From contig OX463829.1 of assembly GCA_949825045.1 (NCBI GenBank), forward strand, positions 19,748,715 to 19,812,714: a DNA stretch of 64,000 bases. The letters run 5' to 3'. The stretch is from Argyresthia goedartella. Lineage: Eukaryota > Arthropoda > Insecta > Lepidoptera > Argyresthiidae. The notes under the pieces are model-generated. The model saw nothing but the letters and a program-made list of their open reading frames with translations. It was not told where the DNA came from and made no database searches. Each line of letters opens with the position of its first letter. Positions within the stretch are counted from its first letter, which is position 1. Made by a program: the position numbers and the translations under genes. Of this stretch, positions 53,506-62,140 are shown one piece after another.

Positions 53506-55004
53506 CCCCCCAACCGGAGACGGTGGTGTTACCGATCGCCTCTGTGCTTGTTTGGGATTTGGCGGGCAACCCAACATACGTTCGCGCCCTATTAGATTCT
53601 GGAGCTCAGGGCTGCATTGTATCGAACGATTTAGCGAAATGGTTGGGCCTCAATATAAATAATGTATCGCTGCCGAGGAAATTGGTCCCTGCTGGGGATT
53701 ACAGGGCAACCCTTCACGGGTTTTGTGATGCCTCTGAACGAGGGTTTGCGGCAGCGGTTTATTTGCGAACCGTCACCTCCACCGGGGAGGTCGACGTGCG
53801 TTTGGTTTTGGCAAAAAGCAAGGTAGCGCCTATTCGGACAAGGATGACGATTCCAAAACTGGAACTGTCCGGGGCTGCTCTTTTGACCAAACTTTTGAAT
53901 CACACTCTAACAGTGTTGCGTGGGTCAGTGGTTTTGGAGGATACGGTGTACGCGTGGACGGACAGCCAGATTGTTTTGTGCTGGCTGAAGGCTTCGGTCC
54001 ATAACTTAGAGGTTTTTGTCGCGAACCGTGTCCCCCAGATTGTGTCGTCTGAGGTCCCACTGACCTGGAGACATGTACCAGGAGAATTGAACCCGTCTGA
54101 TTGTGCATCCAGGGGATGTCGGGCTCCTGAACTCGTTAGACACCATTTGTGGTGGGGACCACCCTGGCTTGCCAGGAGAGAATCGGACTGGCCCCACAGA
54201 TCTACCAAGGCGGTACATCTCGAGCTCGTGGCTGATCTCTCGACAGAGGCTTTCATTGCTTGTTTGGATAGGTTTGTTTCTCGAAGGGGACTTCCAACTT
54301 TGATCCGCTCTGATAACGGCACTAACTACATCGGTGCGGAACGATGCTTACGAGAGATAGTCAACTTTTTGAATGTAAATAAAGTGGATATAGGAACGGC
54401 CCTCTCCCGTCGGGGTGTACAGTGGACCTTCAGCCCACCGAGTTGCCCCCACTGGGGTGGGATTTTTGAGGCCGTAGTTAAGTCAGCTAAGACGCACTTG
54501 GGGCGTATAGTAGGTCAGACCGCGCTGACTTTTGAGGAGCTCGCGACATTGTTTTGTAAGATCGAGGCCGATCTCAATTCGCGACCGTTGTGTCCGCTCA
54601 GCTCGGATCCAAATGACCTGGAGGCTCTGACCCCAGGCCATTTCTTGATAGGACAGCCACTTAACGCGTTGCCCGAGCACCCCTTCGAGGGAGTGAAATT
54701 GTATCGGTTGTCAGGGTATCAGATGTTGCAGCAGTTTACTCAGAATTTCTGGAAGCGTTGGTCGCTCGAGTATCTGCATATCTTACAACAGCGCCTTAAG
54801 TGGACTGACAAAACCAGCCCCTCTAGTGTTGGTGACCTCGTTCTGGTTAAGGATGCTAACCTACCGCCACTGCGTTGGCGCAGGGGGCGCATTGTTAACT
54901 TGTTCCCTGGCAGGGACGGGACCCCCCGGTCTGCAGAGGTTCTAGTAGGAGGCTCGGTACTAAAACGAGCGGTAGCAACGTTGTCTCGGCTGCCCGTAGA
55001 TTAA
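53481..55004 (+). pseudogene. Deleted Pol: protease stub, RNase H, integrase (element B)
   Basis: One open frame after the UAG. It holds the protease active site ALLDSGAQGCIVS, then jumps at WLGLN (about 53655) to INNVSLPRKLV, removing the rest of protease and the reverse transcriptase. RNase H is complete by motif: HGFCDASERG, PKLELSGA, AWTDSQIVLCW and NPSDCASRG (D-E-D-D). A second jump at about 54200 (WLARRESDWPHRSTKAVHLEL) removes the integrase zinc-binding domain and first catalytic aspartate. IRSDNGTNYIGA, GGIFEAVVKSAK and the C-terminal domain remain. Both deletions preserve the frame. Confidence 0.9.
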
Positions 55005-55005
55005 G

Positions 55006-55036
55006 GGACAGGTGGGTGCCTGTCCGGGCGGGTGAT
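55006..55036 (+). promoter_or_regulatory. Hairpin and polypurine tract before the 3' LTR (element B)
   Basis: GGACAGG-TGGGTG-CCTGTCC, then GGGCGGGTGAT abutting the LTR. Identical to element A. Confidence 0.6.
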
Positions 55037-55557
55037 TGTTCGATTCAGAATCGATACTCGATCTATGGTTCCGGAACGGCCATTTTGAATTTGACGGAGC
55101 TGTCAACCGAGCAGTTTTTGACATCTGACAGACGAAAAGCCCTCGCGATGGAACGCGTATTGGTATAGGGCATTGAAATTAAATCGTACGCCATCTGGAA
55201 TTGTATTCGGGCTCCCCTCAGGATTGTCTTATAGCTGAGTGTATTGTGGTTCTCCGAACCAGATAAAGTTCGTATTTACGTAACACAACCTGTGTTGGAA
55301 ACTGTGCGCGTCGAAGCTGGCCTGCCAGCCATACCTGGTTGGCTGAAGAACCTGTCTACCAAGAAGAGCCTAGGGTGCACCCAGGCCTTGCAGAGAGACA
55401 GGAGTTTGACGGGAACGAAGCACAGACCAGGTCAGATAGAATCTATTTACTTTAGCTCGGTGAATCGCCGACGTTCTTGCTTCTTGGCATCTGATCGCTA
55501 CGCTACCTCGTAGCTATGGGCCCCTGCGAGGTCATCGGGTGCCGAGAGGCCTGAACA
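55037..55557 (+). repeat. 3' LTR of BEL element B
   Basis: 521 bp, TGTTCGATTCAG to CTGAACA, followed by GTATC. Confidence 0.95.
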
Positions 55558-55862
55558 GTATCTTTTAAAGGGCAATGTATTCGCTTTTACAACAAAATAC
55601 CAACTGAGTTACAAGAATTGTCTGTAAATAAATTTAAAAATGTTGTTAAAAATCACATATGTAAAAAATCTTACTACAAAATATCAGATTATGTAGAAGA
55701 CAAGAAAGCTTGGGAAGGTGTTTGCTCCAATTCTGTAAAAAATAACGTATAAAGCTGGAGGTTTCTAGTCGCCTCTTTGCCTCCATTATGTTAGTTTAAG
55801 ATTTGACATTCTCCAAATGTTACCTATGTGTTTCTTATGGAAATAAACTCTTTTTGTATTTT
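55558..55862 (+). pseudogene. Jockey-like LINE RT, C-terminus and tail (after BEL B)
   Basis: Continues the RT from 50549 across the target duplication. It codes for FKNVVKNHICKKSYYKISDY and the family's terminal EDKKAWE, then a stop and a short 3' UTR with GGAAATAAACTC near 55845 as polyadenylation signal. Confidence 0.8.
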
Positions 55863-55984
55863 GAATACCTCCGAAACTACAGAGTCTAAAAGTATGAGAA
55901 AAAAATACAGAATATAAAACTTAAGCCAAATATTAAAAGAAAACGTACCCGTAATTGCCAAGGTTTCTATTTATCTGTAAACCA

Positions 55985-56056
55985 TATACAAACATATAAA
56001 TGCACCTGGTTAAGGAGCATGGAGCATGAGAGTAGCCGTACCAATAACTTTATAAT
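55985..56056. repeat. GGGTTCCGTACC-family repeat, left part (split)
   Basis: AAATGCACCTGGTTAAGGAG through CCGTACCAATAACTTTA matches the interior of 49038-49432. It is interrupted by the LINE at 56057 and resumes at 56746. Confidence 0.55.
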
Positions 56057-56745
56057 AATAATAATAATAATTTTTTATTTCCAGATATCATAGATCCATA
56101 GATTAAATTGAAATTAAATAAAAATAAATTACATTCAAAAAGTCAAATCAAAATCAAAATCAAAATAAAACAATAAAAAATAAAATAAAACAATATAATA
56201 AGTCAAGGTAAGCTAGCTATGGCACGGCTCGACTTCCCACATACTGTTAGTGTACCAATGATTACACTCACCCAGTGATTCAGTATTGGGCCGTCGAGCC
56301 GCCCCGCGGTGACTGCTAGGATGGTGTTGGAGCTGTCACGAATTCTGCTCAGCAGGGAGGCCGTCCTCTTTCTAATGATGGCATGAAAGCCGTCCACGCG
56401 TGCTTCAACAAACATACCGGACGCACTACAGTATCGCGGCAGCCCCAACAGCATCCATCCATCAAGGCATTATTGTACTGGACGCGCAGGGCATTGAAAG
56501 CCTTTTGCGTGTAGCTGACCCAAAGGTTGCACGTGTAGAAAGATTGGCAGTACGCCCTGAATAGCCTAATCTTTACCTCCCTTGTACAGCGTGCAAACCT
56601 GCGGGTCAACATGTTCGCTCTAACTGCCAACGCCCTGCGCTCCCGCTCAATATCCTCGTCATCCTTAATTATAATAAAATAATAATAAGGTCATCTTTCA
56701 CAATGTGTCCAAGGTACTTAAATCTAGGACTTTGTCAACAACTTT
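56057..56745 (-). pseudogene. LINE RT C-terminal fragment with (TTA)n tail
   Basis: Minus-strand translation gives FKYLGHIVKDD, then, after a short ATT-rich insertion, DIERERRALAVRANMLTRRF and RLFRAYCQSFYTCNLWVSYT. After a frameshift near 56455 it continues MLLGLPRYCSASGMFVEARV. The 3' end carries a TTA/ATT microsatellite (56055-56075). This LINE family differs from the Jockey copies; I cannot fix its clade. It is inserted inside a GGGTTCCGTACC repeat. Confidence 0.75.
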
Positions 56746-56820
56746 GCTTAGTCAAATTCAAACTATTCACTCCACACCATCCCTACCATTGTACGGTGGT
56801 ACGGAACCCTTCGTTTTATT
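56746..56820. repeat. GGGTTCCGTACC-family repeat, right part (split)
   Basis: AACTTTGCTTAGTCAAATTC-AAACTATTCACTCCACACCA and ACGGTGGTACGGAACCCTTC complete the repeat begun at 55985. Confidence 0.55.
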
Positions 56821-57035
56821 TCCATTATTAGGCGCTGTAAGAAGCACGTAATAACTATGGTCTGGGTGAAGTTGTGATGAAGTGAAGTACTGGGTGAAAT
56901 TGTAGGTGTACAGAGAACGGGATGAACCGGAGTCGTAAGAGACATCACTCGTGAATTTTATAATTTCACCCCTCATTAGTAATGGGGAAGATTACGTAAA
57001 ACTTTTTGGCATAGGGCAATGTATGTTTGTTACAC
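56821..57035. repeat. Fragment of the 2140/60158 dispersed repeat
   Basis: GTGTACAGAGAACGGGATGA-ACCGGAG and TTTCACCCCTCATTAGTAA (56910-56980) match blocks in 2140-2345. The rest is unassigned. Confidence 0.4.
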
Positions 57036-57090
57036 AAAGAGTGTCATTCATCTGAGGTTTGTAACTTGATAAACATTGTCAACAGCAATT
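57036..57090 (+). repeat. Isolated unit of the 54-bp minisatellite
   Basis: One unit (GTCATTCATCTGAGGTTTGT-AACTTGATAAACATTGTCAA-CAGCAA) about 1 kb left of the main array. LINE debris lies between. Confidence 0.75.
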
Positions 57091-57139
57091 TCATTTATAC
57101 ATTGTTGATCATTGTTCACGATACGCTACCAATGAAATT

Positions 57140-57865
57140 GCGGAGTTAGAAATATATGCGTTGGATGTAGTAAGATCATATTTAAGCAATTTAATTCATA
57201 AGGCATAAGTCAACGGCGTTGAATCTGATGGATTGGGTGTAAAAATTGGCGTTCCTTAGGTATTAGGCCCTTTCTTATTCCTGGTATATATTTCATGGTG
57301 GAGAAATTCACTGATATAGTGTTGTTTGCTGATCATACTTCACTGGTCTTCAAAATTGAAAGACAAAAAGAAGATTTTGATGAAATTAATGGTGTATTGT
57401 CTTTAACCTTGAATTGGTTCGCAGTTAATAATTTATTGTTAAATTCTAGTAAAACCAAGGGTACTCAATTTTTCACTTCCAAATGTAAGGTCAGTTGAGA
57501 CCAGTTTAGTGTTAGACAGCAACACGTTAGAATTAGTAAATGATATGAAGTTTCTTTGAATAACCATTGATAGCAAATTGCAGTAGAGGCCCCACAAAGA
57601 TAAATTAGCTTGTAAATTAAGTTCTCCGGCTAAAGCTGTTAGGAACATCAGGCAACACACGGATGTGGCGACATAGGCTAGTATATTTTAGTTACTTTCA
57701 TCGTGTCATGTCCTAAGGTATCTTGTTGTGGGGAAAAGCAGTGGCTGTATAAACTTTTTATATTTTACAGAAAAGAGCTATTCGAACAATTTACAATTTT
57801 AAACGAACAGACTCCTTAAGAGAACTTTTTGCTTGTAGCTTCAATTTGTTTTCTAAAATATAATG
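57140..57865 (+). pseudogene. Decayed Jockey-like LINE RT fragment
   Basis: Pieces in shifting frames: an SDGLGVKIGVP-like stretch with a stop where Q is expected, GPFLFLVYI, then VLFADHTSLVFKIERQKEDF (catalytic box FADD changed to FADH), RLVYFSYFHRVMS, GILLWGKAV and ILQKRAIRTIYNF. The changed catalytic aspartate alone would inactivate it. Confidence 0.75.
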
Positions 57866-57889
57866 TGTGTACGTAACTTATGAGGTACT

Positions 57890-58065
57890 TAGGTACGAGG
57901 TATATTATTGTAGTAGAGAATGCACTGACCCTTGAAAGAATTCCTAACCTTCGCGAGTCTAAACCGGGGCGCAACTAGTATGTGATTATTCCTTCGGTAA
58001 ACTTCACAGCTATCGCTAAGCTCGGAAAATGTTGTAAGGTTCTTGCGTATATTTTCGACAGTAAA
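57890..58065 (-). pseudogene. Jockey-like LINE C-terminal fragment (opposite strand)
   Basis: Minus-strand reading gives VENIRKNLTTFSELSDSCEV, RNNHILVAPRFRLAKVRNSF and KGQCILYYNNIP, the family's C-terminal region. It lies back to back with the plus-strand fragment ending at 57865. Confidence 0.65.
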
Positions 58066-58483
58066 AAAGAGTTTAATTTATCTGAGGTTTGCAACTGAAT
58101 AAACATTATCAACAGTAACAAAGAGTTTCATTCATTTGAGGATTGTAACTTGCTGAACATTGTCAACAGTAACAAAGAGTTTTATTCATCTGAGGTTTGT
58201 AACTTGATAAATATTGTCAACAGCAACAAAGAGTTTTATTCATCTGAGGTTTGTAACTTGATAAACATTGTCAACAGTAGCAAAGAGGTCCATTGTTGAA
58301 TGGACCTCAGTTGTGAGGTTTGTAACTTGACAAACATTATCAGCAGTAACAAAGAGTTTCATTCACCTGCAGTTTGAAACTTGACAAACATTATCAGCAG
58401 TAACTAAGAGTTTCATTCACCTGCAGTTTGAAACTTGATAAATATTATAAACAGCAACAAAGAGTTTCATTCATCTGAGCTTC
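58066..58483 (+). repeat. 54-bp minisatellite array (~7.5 units)
   Basis: The unit is GAGTTTCATTCATCTGAGGT-TTGTAACTTGATAAACATTG-TCAACAGTAACAAA. One unit has gained a perfect hairpin, GAGGTCCATT-GTTG-AATGGACCTC (58285-58308), in place of its usual start. Later units share the variant CACCTGCAGTTTGAAACTTG, so local duplication is recent. Confidence 0.85.
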
Positions 58484-59034
58484 TATGGACATCTACATAT
58501 TGACAATTAATTTCCCCGAATAATGAAAGTCTTCGCGTAATTATTTGACTCTATAATAAATAACTAAATAACCTCAGATGAACAAAATTGTTTCCTACTA
58601 CTTACTCTGTGTTTATAATCTACTAACTTTTAGCGCCCTCTATGTGGATCAAGTTTGACCGTTTGCTTCCCCATAGAATAAATTAGATTCTTATCGATTA
58701 GTTATATAGTCCGAATAGGCCATATGATCATCAGAGATCGGATAATCTGATTCATATTTACCTAATGTTGAGGTATTGGCTACTAAGAAATGCACTTTTG
58801 TATCGAGGGTAAAAATCCTGCGATACGGGATCTTTTATTTTTTTGCCTATAGAATCGGATTCATATTTATCGATCTTATATTGTAAAGTAGGTAGCTACC
58901 AAGCCAGCATAACCAACTACGTCAAGATAAGTTAATGCTATATTTAAAATAATTCATCTACCTTTTGAAACGAATTGTTAAAAATTTGTATTTTAAAAAG
59001 TAGCTTCCATTCTATGCCATTGATTAGTTTTGTA
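58484..59034. other. No gene recognised
   Basis: AT-rich, nothing recognised. Confidence 0.35.
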
Positions 59035-59585
59035 TGAATTGCTACTGCTAGGCTTGTATATTTTAGTTATTTCCATAGCACTATGTCCTACGGCATACTT
59101 CTATGGGGACGGCTTGCTGACATTAAGACCATCTTCATTTTGCAGAAGAGACCGATTCGATTTATTTATAAACTATGTAATAGAGAGTCTCTGAAAGAAT
59201 TTCTTCAAAGAAACCAACATGCTAACAGTTGCTAGTCAACATATCTATGAAAACATAATGTATGTGAGGAAAAATATCAGTAGCTTTAAAACCAATTGAT
59301 AGCCGCCACAATGTGCAAACTAGAAATAAACATAAACTTTCTTTTCCAATGTTCAGACTCACAAAAGTTAGTAGTTCTTTTATGGGACACTGTATATGCT
59401 TCTACAATAAAATTCCGCAAGAAATACAAAACTTAACTAAAGCTCGATTAAAAAAATTGGTTTGCTGGAAGAAATCTCTTTTTAGAGATAAGCTCGCCTT
59501 TGTACATATGATTTCTCCTAATGTTACCTTTTAAATTGAATATGTGTGTGCAATAAAGAATTATGAATTATGAATTATGAAAAAT
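59035..59585 (+). pseudogene. Jockey-like LINE C-terminal fragment with AATTATG tail
   Basis: Broken frames give ARLVYFSYFHSTMSYGILLW, IFILQKRPIRFIYKL and ESLKEFLQ. A cleaner stretch (59313-59534) has FMGHCICFYNKIPQEIQNLT, ending near the stop. The 3' UTR has CAATAAAG followed by AATTATG repeats (59560-59582), which look like the LINE's own tail. Confidence 0.75.
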
Positions 59586-59681
59586 GTACAAAGCACACTT
59601 TGTGTGCAAAGGCCTACTACAAAATTAATGACTTTACAAGACACCGACATCAGGCATTAAACCAGTTCATTGCATCCTACA

Positions 59682-59737
59682 TAGTTTGTACTAATAATTA
59701 GGCACCTAAGTAGGTGCCTAATTATTAGTACAAACTA
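59682..59737. repeat. Perfect 27-bp hairpin
   Basis: TAGTTTGTACTAATAATTAG-GCACCTA (59682-59708) and its exact complement (59711-59737) around a 2-nt spacer AG. Confidence 0.9.
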
Positions 59738-60157
59738 TATTAGAACATTAAGTAATGTTATATTCTGCTTGATTATGTTATGACGTTTTATTAAGTCTCA
59801 ATTTTTGTGCTGAACTGAATTGATTAAATCTAGAAATAACCAACCATGGTTGAATTAGAACTTTCATTGAACGAAGAAATTTTTTAGGGCAAAACAGCCG
59901 TAGTTTCGCGAATTGTAACCCTTCTTGATCAGTTCATGAAATAATTGACTATCTATGTCATAAAATGCTTGGCCATTTCATGAAATGATTATCCATGGTT
60001 GGCTATTTCATGAAATTATCAAATTCTACGATATGCATTCCCGGATTTCTTGGATCCCGGAATATTTTTTTCCAAAAAAATATAAAAGAAGCGGTATTTT
60101 ATAATCAAAAATTAAGTTGAGGTTAATATGCAGTCGAATATCCGCTCTCTAAAGATG
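59738..60157. other. No gene; TTTCATGAAAT words at 59930-60020
   Basis: The palindromic word TTCATGAAAT occurs three times (near 59932, 59976 and 60008) at irregular spacing. No ORF recognised. Confidence 0.35.
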
Positions 60158-60245
60158 ATACACTAAATTACAAATGGCGCTATCCAAAGGACATTATTAA
60201 AATTCACGTGTGACGTCACTTCCGGCTCATCCCGTTCCCAATGCC
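60158..60245. repeat. Dispersed repeat, related to 2140-2345
   Basis: CACTAAATTACAAATGGCGC-TATCCAAAGGAC and GTGACGTCACTTCCGGCTCA-TCCCGTTCC match the right half of the copy at 2140-2345. The terminal CGGCTCATCCCGTTCC is the complement of the ACGGGATGA-CCG word at 56920. Confidence 0.45.
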
Positions 60246-60488
60246 AATAAGGACACCGCCTATCCTATCTATCCGCATCTAATGCCACATCGAGTCAGCG
60301 GTGTATGAGAACTCTGGTCAAGTGAACGTTCACAAGAACGTCGTGCCTTATTTGGATGAGAATGTCGTATACATTGACATAGATACCGGAATCTCTACTT
60401 TCACAATTACATTACAACTCTATGCCATGTGGAACAACATAATACAACATAGCAGAAAGAGACGAGATAAAAACCTTAATTTAATTTA

Positions 60489-60640
60489 ATGGTGCACCCC
60501 CGGAAGTATGTGAAACTTGCCACAGAATGGGTGCCAAATAACGGACACCGCCGTAGGGGCAGACCGAGACGTCGATGGCGGTGCAGTGTCGACAAAGATA
60601 GCAAGCGATGTAGAACTAATGTCGGTTGTAAAGGCATAAA
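60489..60640 (+). pseudogene. LINE C-terminal fragment (GRPRRRW motif)
   Basis: The 67-codon ORF contains TEWVPNNGHRRRGRPRRRW, a pattern typical of the end of RTE-like and related LINE polymerases (EW-P-G-R--GRP--RW-D). The usual following DD is degraded. The rest of the element is absent. Confidence 0.5.
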
Positions 60641-60868
60641 TTTGCCAGATAAAAGAATCTGTGATACTGTTTGTACAATACTACACTATTAGACTCCTTT
60701 ATTGGGCAAAGATATTGCTTTACATCCAACATCGCTCGTAGTGCGCATCTTTGTCGAAACTGCAGTGCCTAGACAAGTTCATATCGGACTGGGCAGGGGG
60801 CAGCACAACTAACTGTTTATTTGTGCGAATAAAACTTCCGGTATTGATCGGTGTCTTGTGTGTTAATA
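60641..60868. other. No gene recognised
   Basis: Nothing recognised before the MITE. Confidence 0.3.
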
Positions 60869-61125
60869 CAAGGTGACATTTAATAAGATGACCATATTTT
60901 GGGGAATGATAGTACCCATTATTATGAACAACTTTCCCCAAGAAACATATGGTCGTAAACGAAAAAAAAATTACTCTCCCGTAACGTGTAATCAGCTGAT
61001 CGGGTCAATGTACTGAGGGACAAAAATATTTTTCATTTGCGACCATATTTTCTTTGGGAAAGTTGTTCATAATGATCAGTGCTATCAGTCCCAAAAATAT
61101 GATCAGCTAATTAAATGTCACCTTG
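60869..61125. mobile_element. MITE with ~105-bp inverted arms, TA-flanked
   Basis: Ends CAAGGTGACATTTAATAAGA and the complement of GCTAATTAAATGTCACCTTG. The arms continue to share CCATATTTT-GG and ATTATGAACAACTTTCCC. TA abuts both ends (60867-60868 and 61126-61127). 257 bp, no ORF. Likely Tc1/mariner type by target site. Confidence 0.75.
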
Positions 61126-61352
61126 TATAATGCACGATAGATGGTGTGAATAGAAATCACATGTATAAACGAATACACCTGTCGCATATGCGCATGCGAC
61201 GTCGACGTTCTTTCTAGAAATTGAACCATGTCGCCACCGTTACGCTGAAAGTACTTCGAATCGCATGACTACCTTTAGGCTATCTGTGCGAATATATATA
61301 ATAATGGCTAGGGTGATGCGCGCGCTGGCAAATATTTGTCGAAAATCTTAAT
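61126..61352. other. No gene recognised
   Basis: Includes GCATATGCGCATGCGACGTC-GACG near 61187. No repeat or coding signal. Confidence 0.3.
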
Positions 61353-61813
61353 TCTACCCGGTAGCGTATTCTAAAAAGCCCGTGGGGTACAACGCTGGGC
61401 CACGTTGTACCCCACGGGCTTTTCAGAATTTCGAACCGCTTGAAAAGCCAGAGTACTACAGCGCGAACGGGGTTTTCCAGCGCTAACATTGACAATTCAT
61501 CGTCTGAATAGCCCGTGGGGTACATGCATGCACAAGGCGTAAAAGAGAAAGTGGTTTAGTGCACCAAGCGAGTGCGGTGCAAGGTCACAACTTCTCACCG
61601 GTGATTTGTGGTCATTTTATTTTGATGAAGTTATTGTTAGTAGACGATGAATAAATAATCAATGAGACCGCTGAAAACCCCAAGTGGTACAAAGCAGCGT
61701 CGCGCTGTAGCGCTCTAGATTTTCAAGAGGTTCTAAATTCTGAAAAGCCCGTGGGGCACAACGCGGCCCAACGTTGTACCCCACGGGCTTTTCAGAAGAC
61801 GCTACCCGGTACG
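61353..61813. mobile_element. Foldback element with a hairpin inside each arm
   Basis: The outer ~135-bp arms are inverted copies: CGGTAGCGTATTCTAAAAAG at the left, mirrored by the AGAAGACGCTACCCGG end at the right. Each arm contains a 21-bp stem AAAAGCCCGTGGGGTACAAC-G with an 8-nt loop (61374-61423 and 61743-61792; the second has one mismatch). Another half-copy of the stem word (AGCCCGTGGGGTAC, about 61508) lies in the middle. No ORF of its own; the minus ORF at 61280-61525 is fortuitous. Confidence 0.8.
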
Positions 61814-62140
61814 TTCACTTCCTGCGACATAGGACATCCTAGGTACGAGTAGTAGAGGTAATAGCAGTGTGACGTTTTGTATTTTTGGTTGGGTTATTTG
61901 TTATTCGATACATATACATATATTATGAGAGCTTAAAGTAGAGCCCATTTCCATTTTACCACACCGTAAATCTAACCTATCAGAAAAATTGTGGGGTTTG
62001 CATAATGTAGGATTTAAACTTTTCTTTTGAATAACTCCAAAATTACTTTAGGTATGACATTGTAGTCATTATTATTTTTACACATAAAAATAGATCCACA
62101 CAAGTTTCGTCAATGTCAATGGTTTTAGTTGTCCATTTGT
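61814..62140. other. No gene recognised
   Basis: AT-rich spacer before the truncated LINE. Confidence 0.35.

Larger units (their letters stand above)
50554..55557 (+). mobile_element. BEL/Pao LTR retrotransposon B (internally deleted)
   Basis: A 5004-bp element with 521-bp LTRs (50554-51074 and 55037-55557) that look identical, flanked by GTATC on both sides (50549-50553 and 55558-55562). It belongs to the same family as element A, but the LTRs differ by many substitutions and indels. Gag is intact. Pol lacks most of protease C-terminus and the whole reverse transcriptase, and also the integrase N-terminus, yet keeps RNase H. The remaining pol is one uninterrupted frame. It inserted into a LINE, splitting the codons for NVSFKG. 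Confidence 0.95.

Noticed and set aside
61374..61423. Bacterial-type terminator hairpin with T tail
   Set aside because: The stem followed by TTTT resembles one, but the context is an insect foldback element with a matching copy in the other arm.
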